Shown: positions 25,762 to 34,528 of the stretch, one piece after another
How positions within the stretch are numbered: position 1 is the first letter of the stretch
Layout: each line of letters begins with the position of its first letter
DNA from: Gammaproteobacteria bacterium
GTDB taxonomy: Bacteria; Pseudomonadota; Gammaproteobacteria; Steroidobacterales; Steroidobacteraceae
Direction: 5' to 3'
NCBI GenBank assembly: GCA_021323735.1
Contig: JAJPKM010000021.1
Coordinates: 62,001-126,000, forward strand
Length of the DNA stretch: 64,000 nucleotides
Translations under genes and position numbers: made by a program
The notes under the pieces: model-generated
What the model was told of the DNA's origin: nothing
What the model saw: the letters and a program-made list of their open reading frames with translations, nothing else
Database searches by the model: none

Positions 25762-26682
25762 ATGACGCCACTGGATCTCAACGACATCAGTCGATCGGTC
25801 ATCAAGTTGCGCGCCGTCATTCCCGAGGATGCGCTCACTGCGAATATCTTGGGTTCGCAGCGTGTAGGAAACGGCATCATCATCGATTCCACCGGACTGA
25901 TCCTGACCATTGGATACCTGATGACGGAGGCAACGGATGTCTGGCTGACCGGCACCGATGGCCGCGAAATGGCGGCGCACCCTCTGGCGTACGACCAGGT
26001 CACGGGATTCGGACTGGTCGTGCCCTTGCAAGAGCTAGACGCGCCGCCGATGGCCATCGGTTCCTCGGCGGATGTACGAGCCGGCGCCGAGGTCCATGTG
26101 TTGAGCGCGCGGGATTTCGCGCCGCCGCAAAGCGCGCGCGTGCTCACACGGCGCGAGTTCGCCGGCGCCTGGGAATACTTGCTGGAAGAAGCCATCTACA
26201 CAACTCCCGCTCACGCCCACTGGTCGGGCGCCGCTTTGATCGACCGCAGCGGTGCATTGGTCGGATTGGGATCCTTGCTGGTCCGTGAACTCATCGCCGG
26301 AGAAGAGACCGACGCCAATATGTTCGTGCCCATCGACCTGCTGAAGCCCATCTTGCCCAGTTTGAAATCCACCGGTCGAGCAGATCGGCCACCCCGCCCG
26401 TGGCTGGGTGTGTATGCGGCGGAATTGGCGGGAAAAGTTTATGTCACCGCCGTGGTCGAGGGCGGCCCCGCCCAGCGCGCTGATATTCGCGAAGGCGACG
26501 TGATCAGCGAAGTGGCCCGGCATGAAGTCCGTTCGCTGCCGGAATTCTATCGGCGGGTGTGGGCTCAAGGGCCGGCCGGCAGCGGGGTAGCTCTCACGGC
26601 GATGCGCGGCTCCACCCAGATTCATCTGAATGTACGCTCCGTGGATCGGGGCAAGTTGCTGAAGCGCCCGCAGGCGAACTAG
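25762..26682 (+). CDS. HtrA/DegP-like protein with PDZ domain, catalytic triad apparently lost
   Basis: A 306-residue protein. It has a trypsin-like fold region (about residues 25-215) and a C-terminal PDZ domain (about 220-300, LGVYAAELAGKVYVTAVVEG and GDVISEVARHEV). The strands around the active site can be aligned, but the usual TNxHVV is TIGYLMTEA, the DLAVLK aspartate position is GFGLVV, and GNSGGPL is HWSGAALI. His and Asp are therefore replaced, with only the Ser possibly kept. No signal peptide or N-terminal membrane anchor is evident. The ATG at 25762 has GGGGGG upstream. It is likely a non-proteolytic binding or sensing protein. Confidence 0.75.
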   Translation: MTPLDLNDISRSVIKLRAVIPEDALTANILGSQRVGNGIIIDSTGLILTIGYLMTEATDVWLTGTDGREMAAHPLAYDQVTGFGLVVPLQELDAPPMAIGSSADVRAGAEVHVLSARDFAPPQSARVLTRREFAGAWEYLLEEAIYTTPAHAHWSGAALIDRSGALVGLGSLLVRELIAGEETDANMFVPIDLLKPILPSLKSTGRADRPPRPWLGVYAAELAGKVYVTAVVEGGPAQRADIREGDVISEVARHEVRSLPEFYRRVWAQGPAGSGVALTAMRGSTQIHLNVRSVDRGKLLKRPQAN

Positions 26683-26698
26683 GAGGCTGTCTCCAGGG

Positions 26699-28039
26699 TC
26701 AGTGCTGCGCAACGCGGCTATGTTGCTGGTCCGCCGCGGAATGCTCACTGTCCCCGGAGCTCAAGCCGTCGCTGAGATGACAGGAGCCCTGCCCGACGAG
26801 CGTGACCACGGCCGCGCAGGCATCCACGCCCTTGACGCTGCCGTCCGCCATCCTGGACGAGGAACTGGTGTCGTGCAGCAGCCGATACGCTGCCGCGGCC
26901 GACATGCCCGGACTCTTGGCCAGCATCAGGGCGAGCACGCCGCTAACCTCCGCCGTGGCAACCGAAGTACCTGAGGCAAAATCGTAATGTCCGCCGGGCA
27001 GCAAGGTCAGGATTTCCCGCCCCGGTGCGTACAAGGCATTGGCGGCGGCAGAATGCGTCTCCGCACCGGCCACCTCGATGACGCCCGGCTGATGCACAAG
27101 GCCCGCATCCGCGTTCGAGTCGCCGGCAGCGCCCACGAACAACACGCCGCGGCGCAATCCCTCGCGAATCAGGTCCCCCACCAGAGGATCATCGGGACCG
27201 GCAAGGCTCAAATTGACCACCTGCGCGTGCGCATCGAAGGCCGCGGTAAGCGCCCGCGCCAAGGTAAAGGAGTTGCAGCTCGCCGCATCGGCGTCGGATC
27301 GCGCCTGCCAGCAGGCTTTGAATATATACAAGCGCGCGTTGGGTGCCACCCCGACGATGCCCTCACCGTTGTTGGCGACGGCCGCAATGACGCCCGCCAT
27401 TTCCGTGCCGTGCCGATCGCGCCGGAACTGAGCATCATCCGCGTCGACAAAATTGACCGCGGCGGCAATGCTGCCGCGCAAATCCGGGTGATCGATGTCG
27501 ACACCGGTATCGATGATGGCGACTTTGACGCCCTCGCCTCGCGACCATGGGTGCGCGTCCGCCACATCCATCTGCCGAAAGCCGCGCTGTAAACCGATGT
27601 ACGGATCATTGTAGGTTTCAGTACGTGTCGCAAAGGTCTGCAGGGGCTGCGTCAGCTTGACGCGCTGATCCTTCGACAGCGCCGCGAGCAGCGCATTGCG
27701 GTCGGTTCCCGCGGGGATCTCCAGAACGGCGCAGTGGACGTGCAGCGGCTCGATCGGCCAGGCATTGACTTCTCTCAGCCCATACTCTTTCTCGACCGCA
27801 CGCATCGACTCGCGGGCCCGACTGCTGGGACCGTAGTCCGTGACGGCATCGTAGCCGCGCGGCGTGCCGCCGGCATTGGCGACGAAGTTAGGCTGCGCAT
27901 TGTCCACGGCGACGATGATGAAGTGCTCCGGCGATGCGACGACCTCGTTGCCGAGCACGCGCGAATCGACATGAGGCGGCGCGCTGCTGCATGCGCCTGT
28001 CACCATCAGCACGACGGCCGGTAGTCCCCATCGCATCAT
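26699..28039 (-). CDS. Subtilisin-like (S8) serine protease lipoprotein
   Basis: A 446-residue predicted lipoprotein (lipobox VTGAC near residue 18). An N-terminal region of about 150 residues may act as a pro-domain. The catalytic domain has Asp in AIIDTGVDIDHPDL, His in DRHGTEMAGVIAAV and Ser in SGTSVATAEVSGV. Its start overlaps the stop of the anti-sigma gene by 4 bp (ATGA), so it is translated as the third gene of a sigma, anti-sigma, protease operon. It could cleave an envelope target, including possibly the anti-sigma itself, but that is inference. It converges with the HtrA-like gene 16 bp away. Confidence 0.88.
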   Translation of the reverse strand: MMRWGLPAVVLMVTGACSSAPPHVDSRVLGNEVVASPEHFIIVAVDNAQPNFVANAGGTPRGYDAVTDYGPSSRARESMRAVEKEYGLREVNAWPIEPLHVHCAVLEIPAGTDRNALLAALSKDQRVKLTQPLQTFATRTETYNDPYIGLQRGFRQMDVADAHPWSRGEGVKVAIIDTGVDIDHPDLRGSIAAAVNFVDADDAQFRRDRHGTEMAGVIAAVANNGEGIVGVAPNARLYIFKACWQARSDADAASCNSFTLARALTAAFDAHAQVVNLSLAGPDDPLVGDLIREGLRRGVLFVGAAGDSNADAGLVHQPGVIEVAGAETHSAAANALYAPGREILTLLPGGHYDFASGTSVATAEVSGVLALMLAKSPGMSAAAAYRLLHDTSSSSRMADGSVKGVDACAAVVTLVGQGSCHLSDGLSSGDSEHSAADQQHSRVAQH

Positions 28040-28719
28040 GGGGTGTTGCCCGAGTCAGGTTCCGACGTGGCTTCGGCAAAACGCACCGTCGAGTGCCGAC
28101 GCAGCAGTGCCAAGGAGGAGCGCACGGTCAGTCGGGAGTTGGAGGCCAGCGAGTACACGCCCGCCTCCGTGGGACCGGAAACGATCTTCAGCTGCGCTTC
28201 ATCCAGCAACGCCTGCAGCTGATCCAAGGTAATGGTCGGGGAGAACACGGCGCGTATCACTTCACCTGCCGGGCGGGGGACCGAGCTGGTGACGGTGCGG
28301 TAATTTGCCTGGCTCGAACGCGCTTCGAACTGCACCCATCGATCGGCGGCCAGAAGGGCGACCGCCACGGTCATCGCCGCAATCGACGCCGCGATCCATC
28401 CGCGCCACGGGGATTCGTCGTGCTTGAGCGGGGCGGGTACGATGGACGCGGGCGAGATCTGTCTTTGTGCGGCATCGAGCCGCGCTCGCAAGCGCTTGAG
28501 CGAAGCCATCGGCATGTAGTCGAGCGTGGGTCGTGCGGCAATCCCATCGAAGATTCGCTGATTGACGCTCAGATCGGCACGGCAGGATACGCATTCTCCC
28601 ATGTGGGCATCCACGCGCGCGCGCTCTCTTTCATCCAGCGTGTCATTGACGTACCAAGGAATGAGCGCCGAGATCTCCCGGTGATCCGCGGTATTTTCGA
28701 AGCGACGGTGGTTGCTCAT
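28036..28719 (-). CDS. Anti-sigma factor with zinc-finger-like N-terminus
   Basis: A protein of about 227 residues. The ATG at 28719 overlaps the sigma stop (ATGA), and a start further upstream would run into the sigma gene. The N-terminal part has the anti-sigma zinc-finger pattern with HMGECVSC near residue 40 (H-x3-C-x2-C). One transmembrane helix follows at about residues 115-135 (AASIAAMTVAVALLAA). The C-terminal portion is periplasmic, about 90 residues, and includes VISPTITLDQLQALLDEAQL-like ferredoxin-type elements. It would hold the ECF sigma at the membrane until released. Confidence 0.85.
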   Translation of the reverse strand: MSNHRRFENTADHREISALIPWYVNDTLDERERARVDAHMGECVSCRADLSVNQRIFDGIAARPTLDYMPMASLKRLRARLDAAQRQISPASIVPAPLKHDESPWRGWIAASIAAMTVAVALLAADRWVQFEARSSQANYRTVTSSVPRPAGEVIRAVFSPTITLDQLQALLDEAQLKIVSGPTEAGVYSLASNSRLTVRSSLALLRRHSTVRFAEATSEPDSGNTP

Positions 28720-29300
28720 CCCAATCTCGCGGGCATGTCGGAGGGCGTACCGCCCAGGTTCGGGAGGTATTGGCGCAGTTTTTCGCGCGCATGAAACATA
28801 CGAGCTTTGACGGTACCCACGGGGCACTCGGTGATCGCAGCGATTTCCTCCAGCGAATGCCCCATGTTATAGGCAAGCTCCAGAGTCAGGCGCTGCTCCA
28901 TCGGCAAGAGGCGTAGGCCGTGCGTCAGCCAGTCGCTCACCTCAGCCTCAACGGTGGGATCTACCGTCTGTTCCGGATAATCTTCCAGGCTCTGCGCGCC
29001 GGCATGGTTCTTCTGGCGCCGAAAAGATTTCAGCGCGGTGCGGTAGGCGATTCCGATGATCCAAGTGGAAACCTGGGATGCACTGCGAAAATCCTTCGCA
29101 TTTTGCCATACCACCATGAAGGTATCGTTGATGATCTCTTCGACGTTTTCATATCGGGGGGTGAAGCGCGACAAGAACCGCGCGAGACGTCGGTGGTAGC
29201 CCAAGTACAGCTCTTCCAGGGCGTGCCGATCCCCGGCCGCCACGGCCACCAACAAAGCGCCGTCGCGCTCTTTGGGAGAGTTCTTGGCCAGCGGGGTCAT
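28716..29300 (-). CDS. ECF-type RNA polymerase sigma factor
   Basis: A 194-residue sigma-70 family factor. Region 2 reads VEEIINDTFMVVWQNA and FRSASQVSTWIIGIAYRTALKSFRR. Region 4 reads LPMEQRLTLELAYNMGHSLEEIAAITECPVGTVKARM. AAGGA lies upstream of the ATG. It heads a tightly coupled operon with its anti-sigma and a subtilisin-like lipoprotein, so the likely regulon is envelope stress or secretion. No autoregulatory promoter motif could be fixed by eye. Confidence 0.92.
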   Translation of the reverse strand: MTPLAKNSPKERDGALLVAVAAGDRHALEELYLGYHRRLARFLSRFTPRYENVEEIINDTFMVVWQNAKDFRSASQVSTWIIGIAYRTALKSFRRQKNHAGAQSLEDYPEQTVDPTVEAEVSDWLTHGLRLLPMEQRLTLELAYNMGHSLEEIAAITECPVGTVKARMFHAREKLRQYLPNLGGTPSDMPARLG

Positions 29301-29396
29301 TAGCGACCGTCCTTATAAATTGAGCACATCGCTAATAAGTACCATGCGCACGCGAAAGAGTTGCAACCCAATCCACACCTAAAGGCAGTCATTGGT

Positions 29397-30113
29397 CTAA
29401 AAGCGCCAAATGGCGGTACCCGTCCACTGGCCGGTCGCCGCAGCGTTATAAAACAAGGCCTTAGCCTCCCCGGAGGTATTTACATAAGAGAAGATCAATG
29501 CCGCCGAACGGAAATTATACGCGCCCCCGCCGCTCCAGTAGGCGTAGCCGCCACCCTCGGGCCCCTGCAGCGAACTGTAGCCCACCCCCGCCATGAGCGA
29601 AAATCCACCGAATACCTGCCGCTGCAGGCTGACCTCGGCTGATTCCTCGGTGACACCGATGATGTTGCGGTAGGGGTAGCCCAAAAGTCTCGGCGAATTC
29701 GGCGAATAGCTGAAGCTGAAGTGCAGCCAGTCCTGGTAGCCCAAGTCGACATCGAGTTCATCGTAGTTATAGTGCGAGCCCGCTTGATTCCAGGGATAGG
29801 CGTAGTAGCTGGCGAGAACCCGGGCGTGCCACTCCTCACCGACATTCCGTGCGTAACCGAGAAAGCCGCTGAGTTCCACGTCCCGAGATTGTTGCGAATC
29901 GATCTGCGCGGTGGAGGCAAACACGCCGGCCAAAAATCCGTCCAGCCTGGAGTAGTGCACATCCAACTGCAACGCGGCATGATCGCTGCTGCGCGACATG
30001 CCGCGCACGAAGTAGTCGCTCGTCAGGTCGAGCGATCCGCCCCACTCGTTCGCCGCGTTGGATTCGGTTGATGCGAGGACAGTGCCGACGAGCAATGCCG
30101 CAACGCGCGCCAT
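29397..30113 (-). CDS. TorF family outer-membrane porin-like protein
   Basis: A protein of about 238 residues with a signal peptide (RVAALLVGTVLASTESNA). The first strand reads LDLTSDYFVRGMSRSSDHAALQ, characteristic of the TIGR02001/TorF putative porin family. Repeated aromatic beta-strands follow, and the protein ends in a terminal Phe (IWRF), as expected for outer-membrane insertion. The ATG at 30113 was chosen because it starts the signal peptide. It is divergent from the heme-lipoprotein operon. Substrate is unknown. Confidence 0.8.
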   Translation of the reverse strand: MARVAALLVGTVLASTESNAANEWGGSLDLTSDYFVRGMSRSSDHAALQLDVHYSRLDGFLAGVFASTAQIDSQQSRDVELSGFLGYARNVGEEWHARVLASYYAYPWNQAGSHYNYDELDVDLGYQDWLHFSFSYSPNSPRLLGYPYRNIIGVTEESAEVSLQRQVFGGFSLMAGVGYSSLQGPEGGGYAYWSGGGAYNFRSAALIFSYVNTSGEAKALFYNAAATGQWTGTAIWRF

Positions 30114-30351
30114 CAAACGCACTACTTCACAACCGTCGCATCGTGCTTGAGCACTGCATCCGAAACCCTCGCCACCGCATCGCCGCACAGATTAAACCTT
30201 TCTGCATGGCTTGGGCACTTACCTCTCGAACCGGGGCAACACCCGCCCAGTAGGGATCACCCAAGATGAAATTCTGCGGCCATCGATGCCGTGAGGTTTC
30301 TTCGTGTGTCTCCTTTTGGTAAGTTCCATTGAATTGACATCGAGCGAACCT

Positions 30352-31239
30352 ATGGCACTACGACATTTTCTCGGACACCCCTGGCGCACGGGCACCCTCC
30401 TTGCTTCCTTGAGCCTTGCGGCTTGCGCCGGCAACGGAGTCGGATTGGACGCGAATGGACAGCCGGTGGGCACCGGAGGCGGCGGGCCGCCGCCGCCCCT
30501 ATCGGCTGATTTCTCCTCCATCCAGGCTAATATTTTCACACCGATATGCTCAGTCTGTCATATTGGCGGCGGCGCGCCGGAAGGTCTGCGGCTGGATGCG
30601 GCCGATAGCTACAATTTGCTGGTGGGCGTACCGAGCACCGAAGTGCCTTCGCTGGACCGGGTGAAGCCGGGAGATCCGGACAATAGCTACATCATTCAGA
30701 AGCTGGAGGGTCACGCGGCAGTCGGTGCACAGATGCCTTTCGGATGCCCCACGACGCAGCCTTGCCTGACGGCGACTACGATCGCCTTCATTCGCCAGTG
30801 GATCAGCAATGGCGCCCCGCCGCCTGCCGTCGCCACAGTGCACGCGGCTCCGCTGACGGTCACCTCCATCGTGCCGGATGCCGTCGAACCGGTGAACGAA
30901 TCACCGCCGCAAATCATGGTGGCTTTCAACCATGAGCTTGACGTGTGGCAAATCGACAGCCGCTCCATGCATATCGAGAAGATCGTGCCCGGCGAATCCA
31001 CCGCCTCAACCTTGGTGAGCGAGGTGGTGCCGGCGCGGGTCAGCGTCTCCAACGCCAATCTCCGTGCCCTCATGGTGTGGCCGTCGCATCAGCTGGCAAG
31101 CGGCCACTATCGGCTGGTTATCAATGCGGGCGCACCGACGCAGGTGAGCGACCTGGCAGGTAACTCCCTCGCGCTCGCAGTACCCAGCGAGTCCGGCGAG
31201 TCGGTTATTTCCACCTTTGATGTCGAGGTTCATCCATGA
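30352..31239 (+). CDS. Lipoprotein with a single CxxCH heme c motif and an Ig-like domain
   Basis: A protein of about 295 residues. The ATG at 30352 begins a lipoprotein signal (TLLASLSLAAC). A Gly/Pro-rich linker follows, then a cytochrome-c-like region with CSVCHIGG near residue 65 and further conserved features (GLRLDAADSYNLLVG, GDPDNSYIIQKLEG, MPFGCP with a candidate Met ligand). A C-terminal Ig-like module (about 165-295) has VPDAVEPVNESPPQI and HQLASGHYRLVI patterns. Its stop overlaps the start of the next gene (ATGA), which also carries a CxxCH motif. It is probably an outer-membrane-anchored electron carrier, to be matured by the Ccm system. Confidence 0.75.
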   Translation: MALRHFLGHPWRTGTLLASLSLAACAGNGVGLDANGQPVGTGGGGPPPPLSADFSSIQANIFTPICSVCHIGGGAPEGLRLDAADSYNLLVGVPSTEVPSLDRVKPGDPDNSYIIQKLEGHAAVGAQMPFGCPTTQPCLTATTIAFIRQWISNGAPPPAVATVHAAPLTVTSIVPDAVEPVNESPPQIMVAFNHELDVWQIDSRSMHIEKIVPGESTASTLVSEVVPARVSVSNANLRALMVWPSHQLASGHYRLVINAGAPTQVSDLAGNSLALAVPSESGESVISTFDVEVHP

Positions 31240-32324
31240 TTCAGCGTCTGACACTTGCCGCACTGCTGACGGTATTCGTTGCCTTATTGGGCGTCGTTCC
31301 CGTCCAGGCAGAACCCTACCTTGCGGTGATGACCGGCTACAAATGCAACGTGTGCCACGTCAATCCGACGGGCGCCGGCATGCGCAATGACTTCGGCGTG
31401 ACTTACGCGAAGGTACTGCTGCCGGAAGAGACCGTCGATACCGTGCTCGATTCATGGACCGGGAAGATTACCGACCGGTTGCGATTCGGCGGCGATTTGC
31501 GCACGGATTGGAGCCGCGACACCGCCCCCAATACCGCAAGCCAGCAAGCTTTTGCGCTCGAGCAATTTCGAGTCTATGCAGACTTCACCGTCATTCCGGA
31601 GCGGCTGGGGATCTATGTCGATGAGCAGATTGCGCCGAACGGCTCGATCAACGAAGAGGCCTATGTGCGCTATGGCAATACCAACGAGGGCTTCTATTTG
31701 AAAGGCGGCCAATTCTACCTGCCTTTCGGCTGGCGGCTTCAGGATCAAACTGCCTTCGTGCGCGAAGTCTCGGGCATCAGCATGACGACCCCGGACAAAG
31801 GGATCGAACTCGGATACGAACATGCCGCTTGGTCGGCGCAGTTCGACGTGACCAACGGTGCGGCCAACGCCGCCACCGGATCGGGCTACCAAGTCACCAG
31901 CCAAGTGGTCTATACCAAGTCATTGTGGCGTTTGGGGTTGGCGGGTTCTTCCGAGCAATCGAGCGGCGGCGACCGCCGCATGGGCGGCCTGTTCGCAGGT
32001 CTTAGGACCGGTCCGATCGCGTGGTTGGCGGAAGGAGACTTGGTGCATGACGACAGCCTTCCGGGAGGACGAACCCTCGCGGCCGGACTCCTCGAGGGAG
32101 ATTGGCGCGTTCACAAAGGTCACAACCTGAAGCTGACGGCGGAATATTCCGATCCGGATCGCGCGGTGCGCAATAACCAGCAGACCCGGTACAGCTTCGT
32201 GTACGAATACACTCCGATACCGTTTCTGCAGTTGCGAGCAGGTTACCGCCATTATTTTGGGATACCGCAGAACAATCTGCAGAACCAGCAGCTGACCTTC
32301 CTAGAGCTGCACGGCTACTACTAG
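31236..32324 (+). CDS. Outer-membrane beta-barrel with N-terminal heme c motif (Cyc2-like layout)
   Basis: A 362-residue protein with a signal peptide to about residue 25. A short heme segment MTGYKCNVCHVNPTGAG follows near residue 38, and then about 300 residues of alternating aromatic strands (FRVYADFTVIPERLGIYV, GFYLKGGQFYLPFGWR and others) ending YHYF...LHGYY. One CxxCH directly ahead of a barrel is the layout of fused cytochrome-porins such as Cyc2, although related proteins of unknown role are widespread. It is translationally coupled to the heme lipoprotein. Electron transfer across the outer membrane is inference from architecture. Confidence 0.75.
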   Translation: MIQRLTLAALLTVFVALLGVVPVQAEPYLAVMTGYKCNVCHVNPTGAGMRNDFGVTYAKVLLPEETVDTVLDSWTGKITDRLRFGGDLRTDWSRDTAPNTASQQAFALEQFRVYADFTVIPERLGIYVDEQIAPNGSINEEAYVRYGNTNEGFYLKGGQFYLPFGWRLQDQTAFVREVSGISMTTPDKGIELGYEHAAWSAQFDVTNGAANAATGSGYQVTSQVVYTKSLWRLGLAGSSEQSSGGDRRMGGLFAGLRTGPIAWLAEGDLVHDDSLPGGRTLAAGLLEGDWRVHKGHNLKLTAEYSDPDRAVRNNQQTRYSFVYEYTPIPFLQLRAGYRHYFGIPQNNLQNQQLTFLELHGYY

Positions 32325-32356
32325 CCATTGATTGCCGGACTACTGCATATGGGCTT

Positions 32357-33064
32357 ATGAACGAAATCAGACGCAGTCAAGAACGCGGTTTTGCAGATCA
32401 TGGCTGGCTCAAGTCCTTTCACACTTTTTCCTTTGCCGATTACTACGACCCCGCGCAGATCGGGTTCGGGCCGCTGCGGGTAATCAACGAAGATCGCGTG
32501 CAGGCCGGTAAGGGTTTTGGCACACACGGTCATCGCGACATGGAGATCATCAGCTACGTGTTGTCGGGCGCGCTGGCACACAAGGACTCGCTGGGCAACG
32601 GCTCCACGATTCGGCCCGGAGACGTGCAGCGCATGAGCGCCGGAAGCGGGGTTCGCCATAGCGAGTTCAATCCATCGCCGGCCGAGGGCGCGCATTTTCT
32701 GCAAATCTGGATTCAGCCGGACAAGCTCAATATCGAACCGAGCTACGAAGAAAAGCGGTTTGCGGCGGCGGACAAGCGCGGGCGGCTGCGGCTGATCGTC
32801 TCTCCCGACCGCGCCGAAGGGTCGCTTTTGATTCATCAAAATGCCCGCGTTTACGCGGGGCTGTTCGATGGCACCGAACACGCCGTCCTCGAGGTGGCGA
32901 GCGGCCGGCGGATATATGTGCACACAGCCCGCGGCTCTGTGATAGCCAACGGCGTGGCGCTCGAAGCCGGCGATGCCCTCAAGGTAACCGGCGGTACGCA
33001 GCTTCGGATCGAGCAAGGCAGCGAAGCCGAACTGCTGGTATTCGATCTACCCGGCGATCCGTGA
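32357..33064 (+). CDS. Pirin family protein
   Basis: A 235-residue bicupin. The metal motif THGHRDMEIISYVLSG (about residues 56-71) and GDVQRMSAGSGVRHSEFNPS (about 93-112) hold the His/Glu ligands of pirins. The C-terminal cupin ends EAELLVFDLPG. Bacterial pirins of this type can have quercetinase activity or respond to oxidative stress. It is a single gene. Length and motifs are standard. Confidence 0.93.
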   Translation: MNEIRRSQERGFADHGWLKSFHTFSFADYYDPAQIGFGPLRVINEDRVQAGKGFGTHGHRDMEIISYVLSGALAHKDSLGNGSTIRPGDVQRMSAGSGVRHSEFNPSPAEGAHFLQIWIQPDKLNIEPSYEEKRFAAADKRGRLRLIVSPDRAEGSLLIHQNARVYAGLFDGTEHAVLEVASGRRIYVHTARGSVIANGVALEAGDALKVTGGTQLRIEQGSEAELLVFDLPGDP

Positions 33065-33082
33065 CCGTGCGATCCGCTCCCG

Positions 33083-34507
33083 TCAGGAGACGGGATTTTT
33101 CCGCGACCAATACCAATACAGCGGCAGGCCCGCCAACAACACCGCCATGCCTTGCAGCGCTTGGCGAGGCGCTGCGACGAATGTGTTGATGAGAAGCGCG
33201 CCGGTCACCAGCAGGAAAATGACCGGGACGACGGGATAACCCCAAGCCCGGTAGGGCCGCGGTGCATCGGGCATCGTCTTTCTGAAGACGAATAGCGAGC
33301 CGGTACTCAAACCGTAGAAAAGCCACGACGCAAATACCACGGAGTCGGTCAGCGCATCGTAGGAGCCGGAGAGCGCGAGTACGCTGCCCCACGCGGCCTG
33401 CGCGACGATGGCTCGGGCGGGGACGTTCGAGCGAGGCGACAAATGCGCCAGTGCGCGAAAGAACAAACCGTCGCGCGCCATGGCATAAGGAACGCGTGAA
33501 TTGGCGAGCGCGCTCGAGTGCAGCGAGCCCAATGAGGAAATCATGAGCGCGACCGCCGTCATGGAGACCGCAATAGGTCCCAGGAAGCGCTTCAAGACCT
33601 CGGTTGCGACGGAAGAACTCGCCGGCACGCCGGCAATTTCGAGCGGGGTCAACGCGTAGTAGTAGGCAGCATTCACGAACAAATATAGCGAGCCGACCAC
33701 CAGCATGCCGCCGACGAACGCGCGCGGGAGATTGCGTTGGGGGTTGCGGATTTCTCCCGAGAGCGGCGCCACGTTGCTCCACCCGTCATAGGCCCACAGC
33801 GCGCCCAACATGGCGGCGCCGAATCCTGCATAGCCCCCGCGCGCGCTTGCCGCGACCCCTTCACAGGTCCCCGCGAGCCCCGATCCGGCCAAGTGACTCC
33901 AACTCCCCGGGGCAAACACGAACGCGCTGATGCCCACGCAAAGGATCAACGCCACCTTTGCGACCGTCAGCGCCAGCGCCGTCCGTCCGCCGGAAGTGAC
34001 AGAAGCGCAATTGATGAGTGCCACGGTCCAAATGGTCGCGAGCGCAATGAGCGTCAAACCGCCGATACTCAGGTGATATCCGAACAGGCTCAGTCCGAGT
34101 TGCCACTGCTCGATGGCCCCGCCCGCCGCCACGTTCATGAAAATGGCCAGCCCCACCGCGAGGGCCGCTTGGGATCCGGCTTTGGCCACCGCGAAAGTCA
34201 TCCAGCCATACAAGAAGCCCACCGCCCTGCCGTACGCGCGCCGCAGATAGACGTAGTCGCCGCCCGCCTCGGGCATCATCGCGGCAATCTCCGAATACGA
34301 GAATGTTCCGGCAAGGGACAGCAGGCCTGCCGCAAGCCATACCAGGAGCACGGTCTTGGCACTGCCGACATTGCAGGTCATGACCCGTGTCTTGAGAAAG
34401 ACGCCGGTACCGATCATGTTGGCGACATTGACCGCAACCGCGCCCCACGCGCCGACGCCGCGCGTTAACTCGCTTTTTGCCACAGTCGCCGAAGTTGCGT
34501 TGTCCAT
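33083..34507 (-). CDS. APC family amino acid permease
   Basis: A 474-residue inner-membrane transporter with about 12 helices. The first helix contains NVANMIGTGVFL, the APC substrate-site signature, and later segments include SYSEIAAMMPEAGGDYVYLRR. The ATG at 34507 was chosen because upstream in-frame sequence is Gln/Arg-rich and lies over the divergent gene. Family members of this length import or exchange amino acids or polyamines. The substrate is not determined. Confidence 0.88.
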   Translation of the reverse strand: MDNATSATVAKSELTRGVGAWGAVAVNVANMIGTGVFLKTRVMTCNVGSAKTVLLVWLAAGLLSLAGTFSYSEIAAMMPEAGGDYVYLRRAYGRAVGFLYGWMTFAVAKAGSQAALAVGLAIFMNVAAGGAIEQWQLGLSLFGYHLSIGGLTLIALATIWTVALINCASVTSGGRTALALTVAKVALILCVGISAFVFAPGSWSHLAGSGLAGTCEGVAASARGGYAGFGAAMLGALWAYDGWSNVAPLSGEIRNPQRNLPRAFVGGMLVVGSLYLFVNAAYYYALTPLEIAGVPASSSVATEVLKRFLGPIAVSMTAVALMISSLGSLHSSALANSRVPYAMARDGLFFRALAHLSPRSNVPARAIVAQAAWGSVLALSGSYDALTDSVVFASWLFYGLSTGSLFVFRKTMPDAPRPYRAWGYPVVPVIFLLVTGALLINTFVAAPRQALQGMAVLLAGLPLYWYWSRKNPVS

Positions 34508-34528
34508 GGGTGTAGTAGTATCTGGGAA

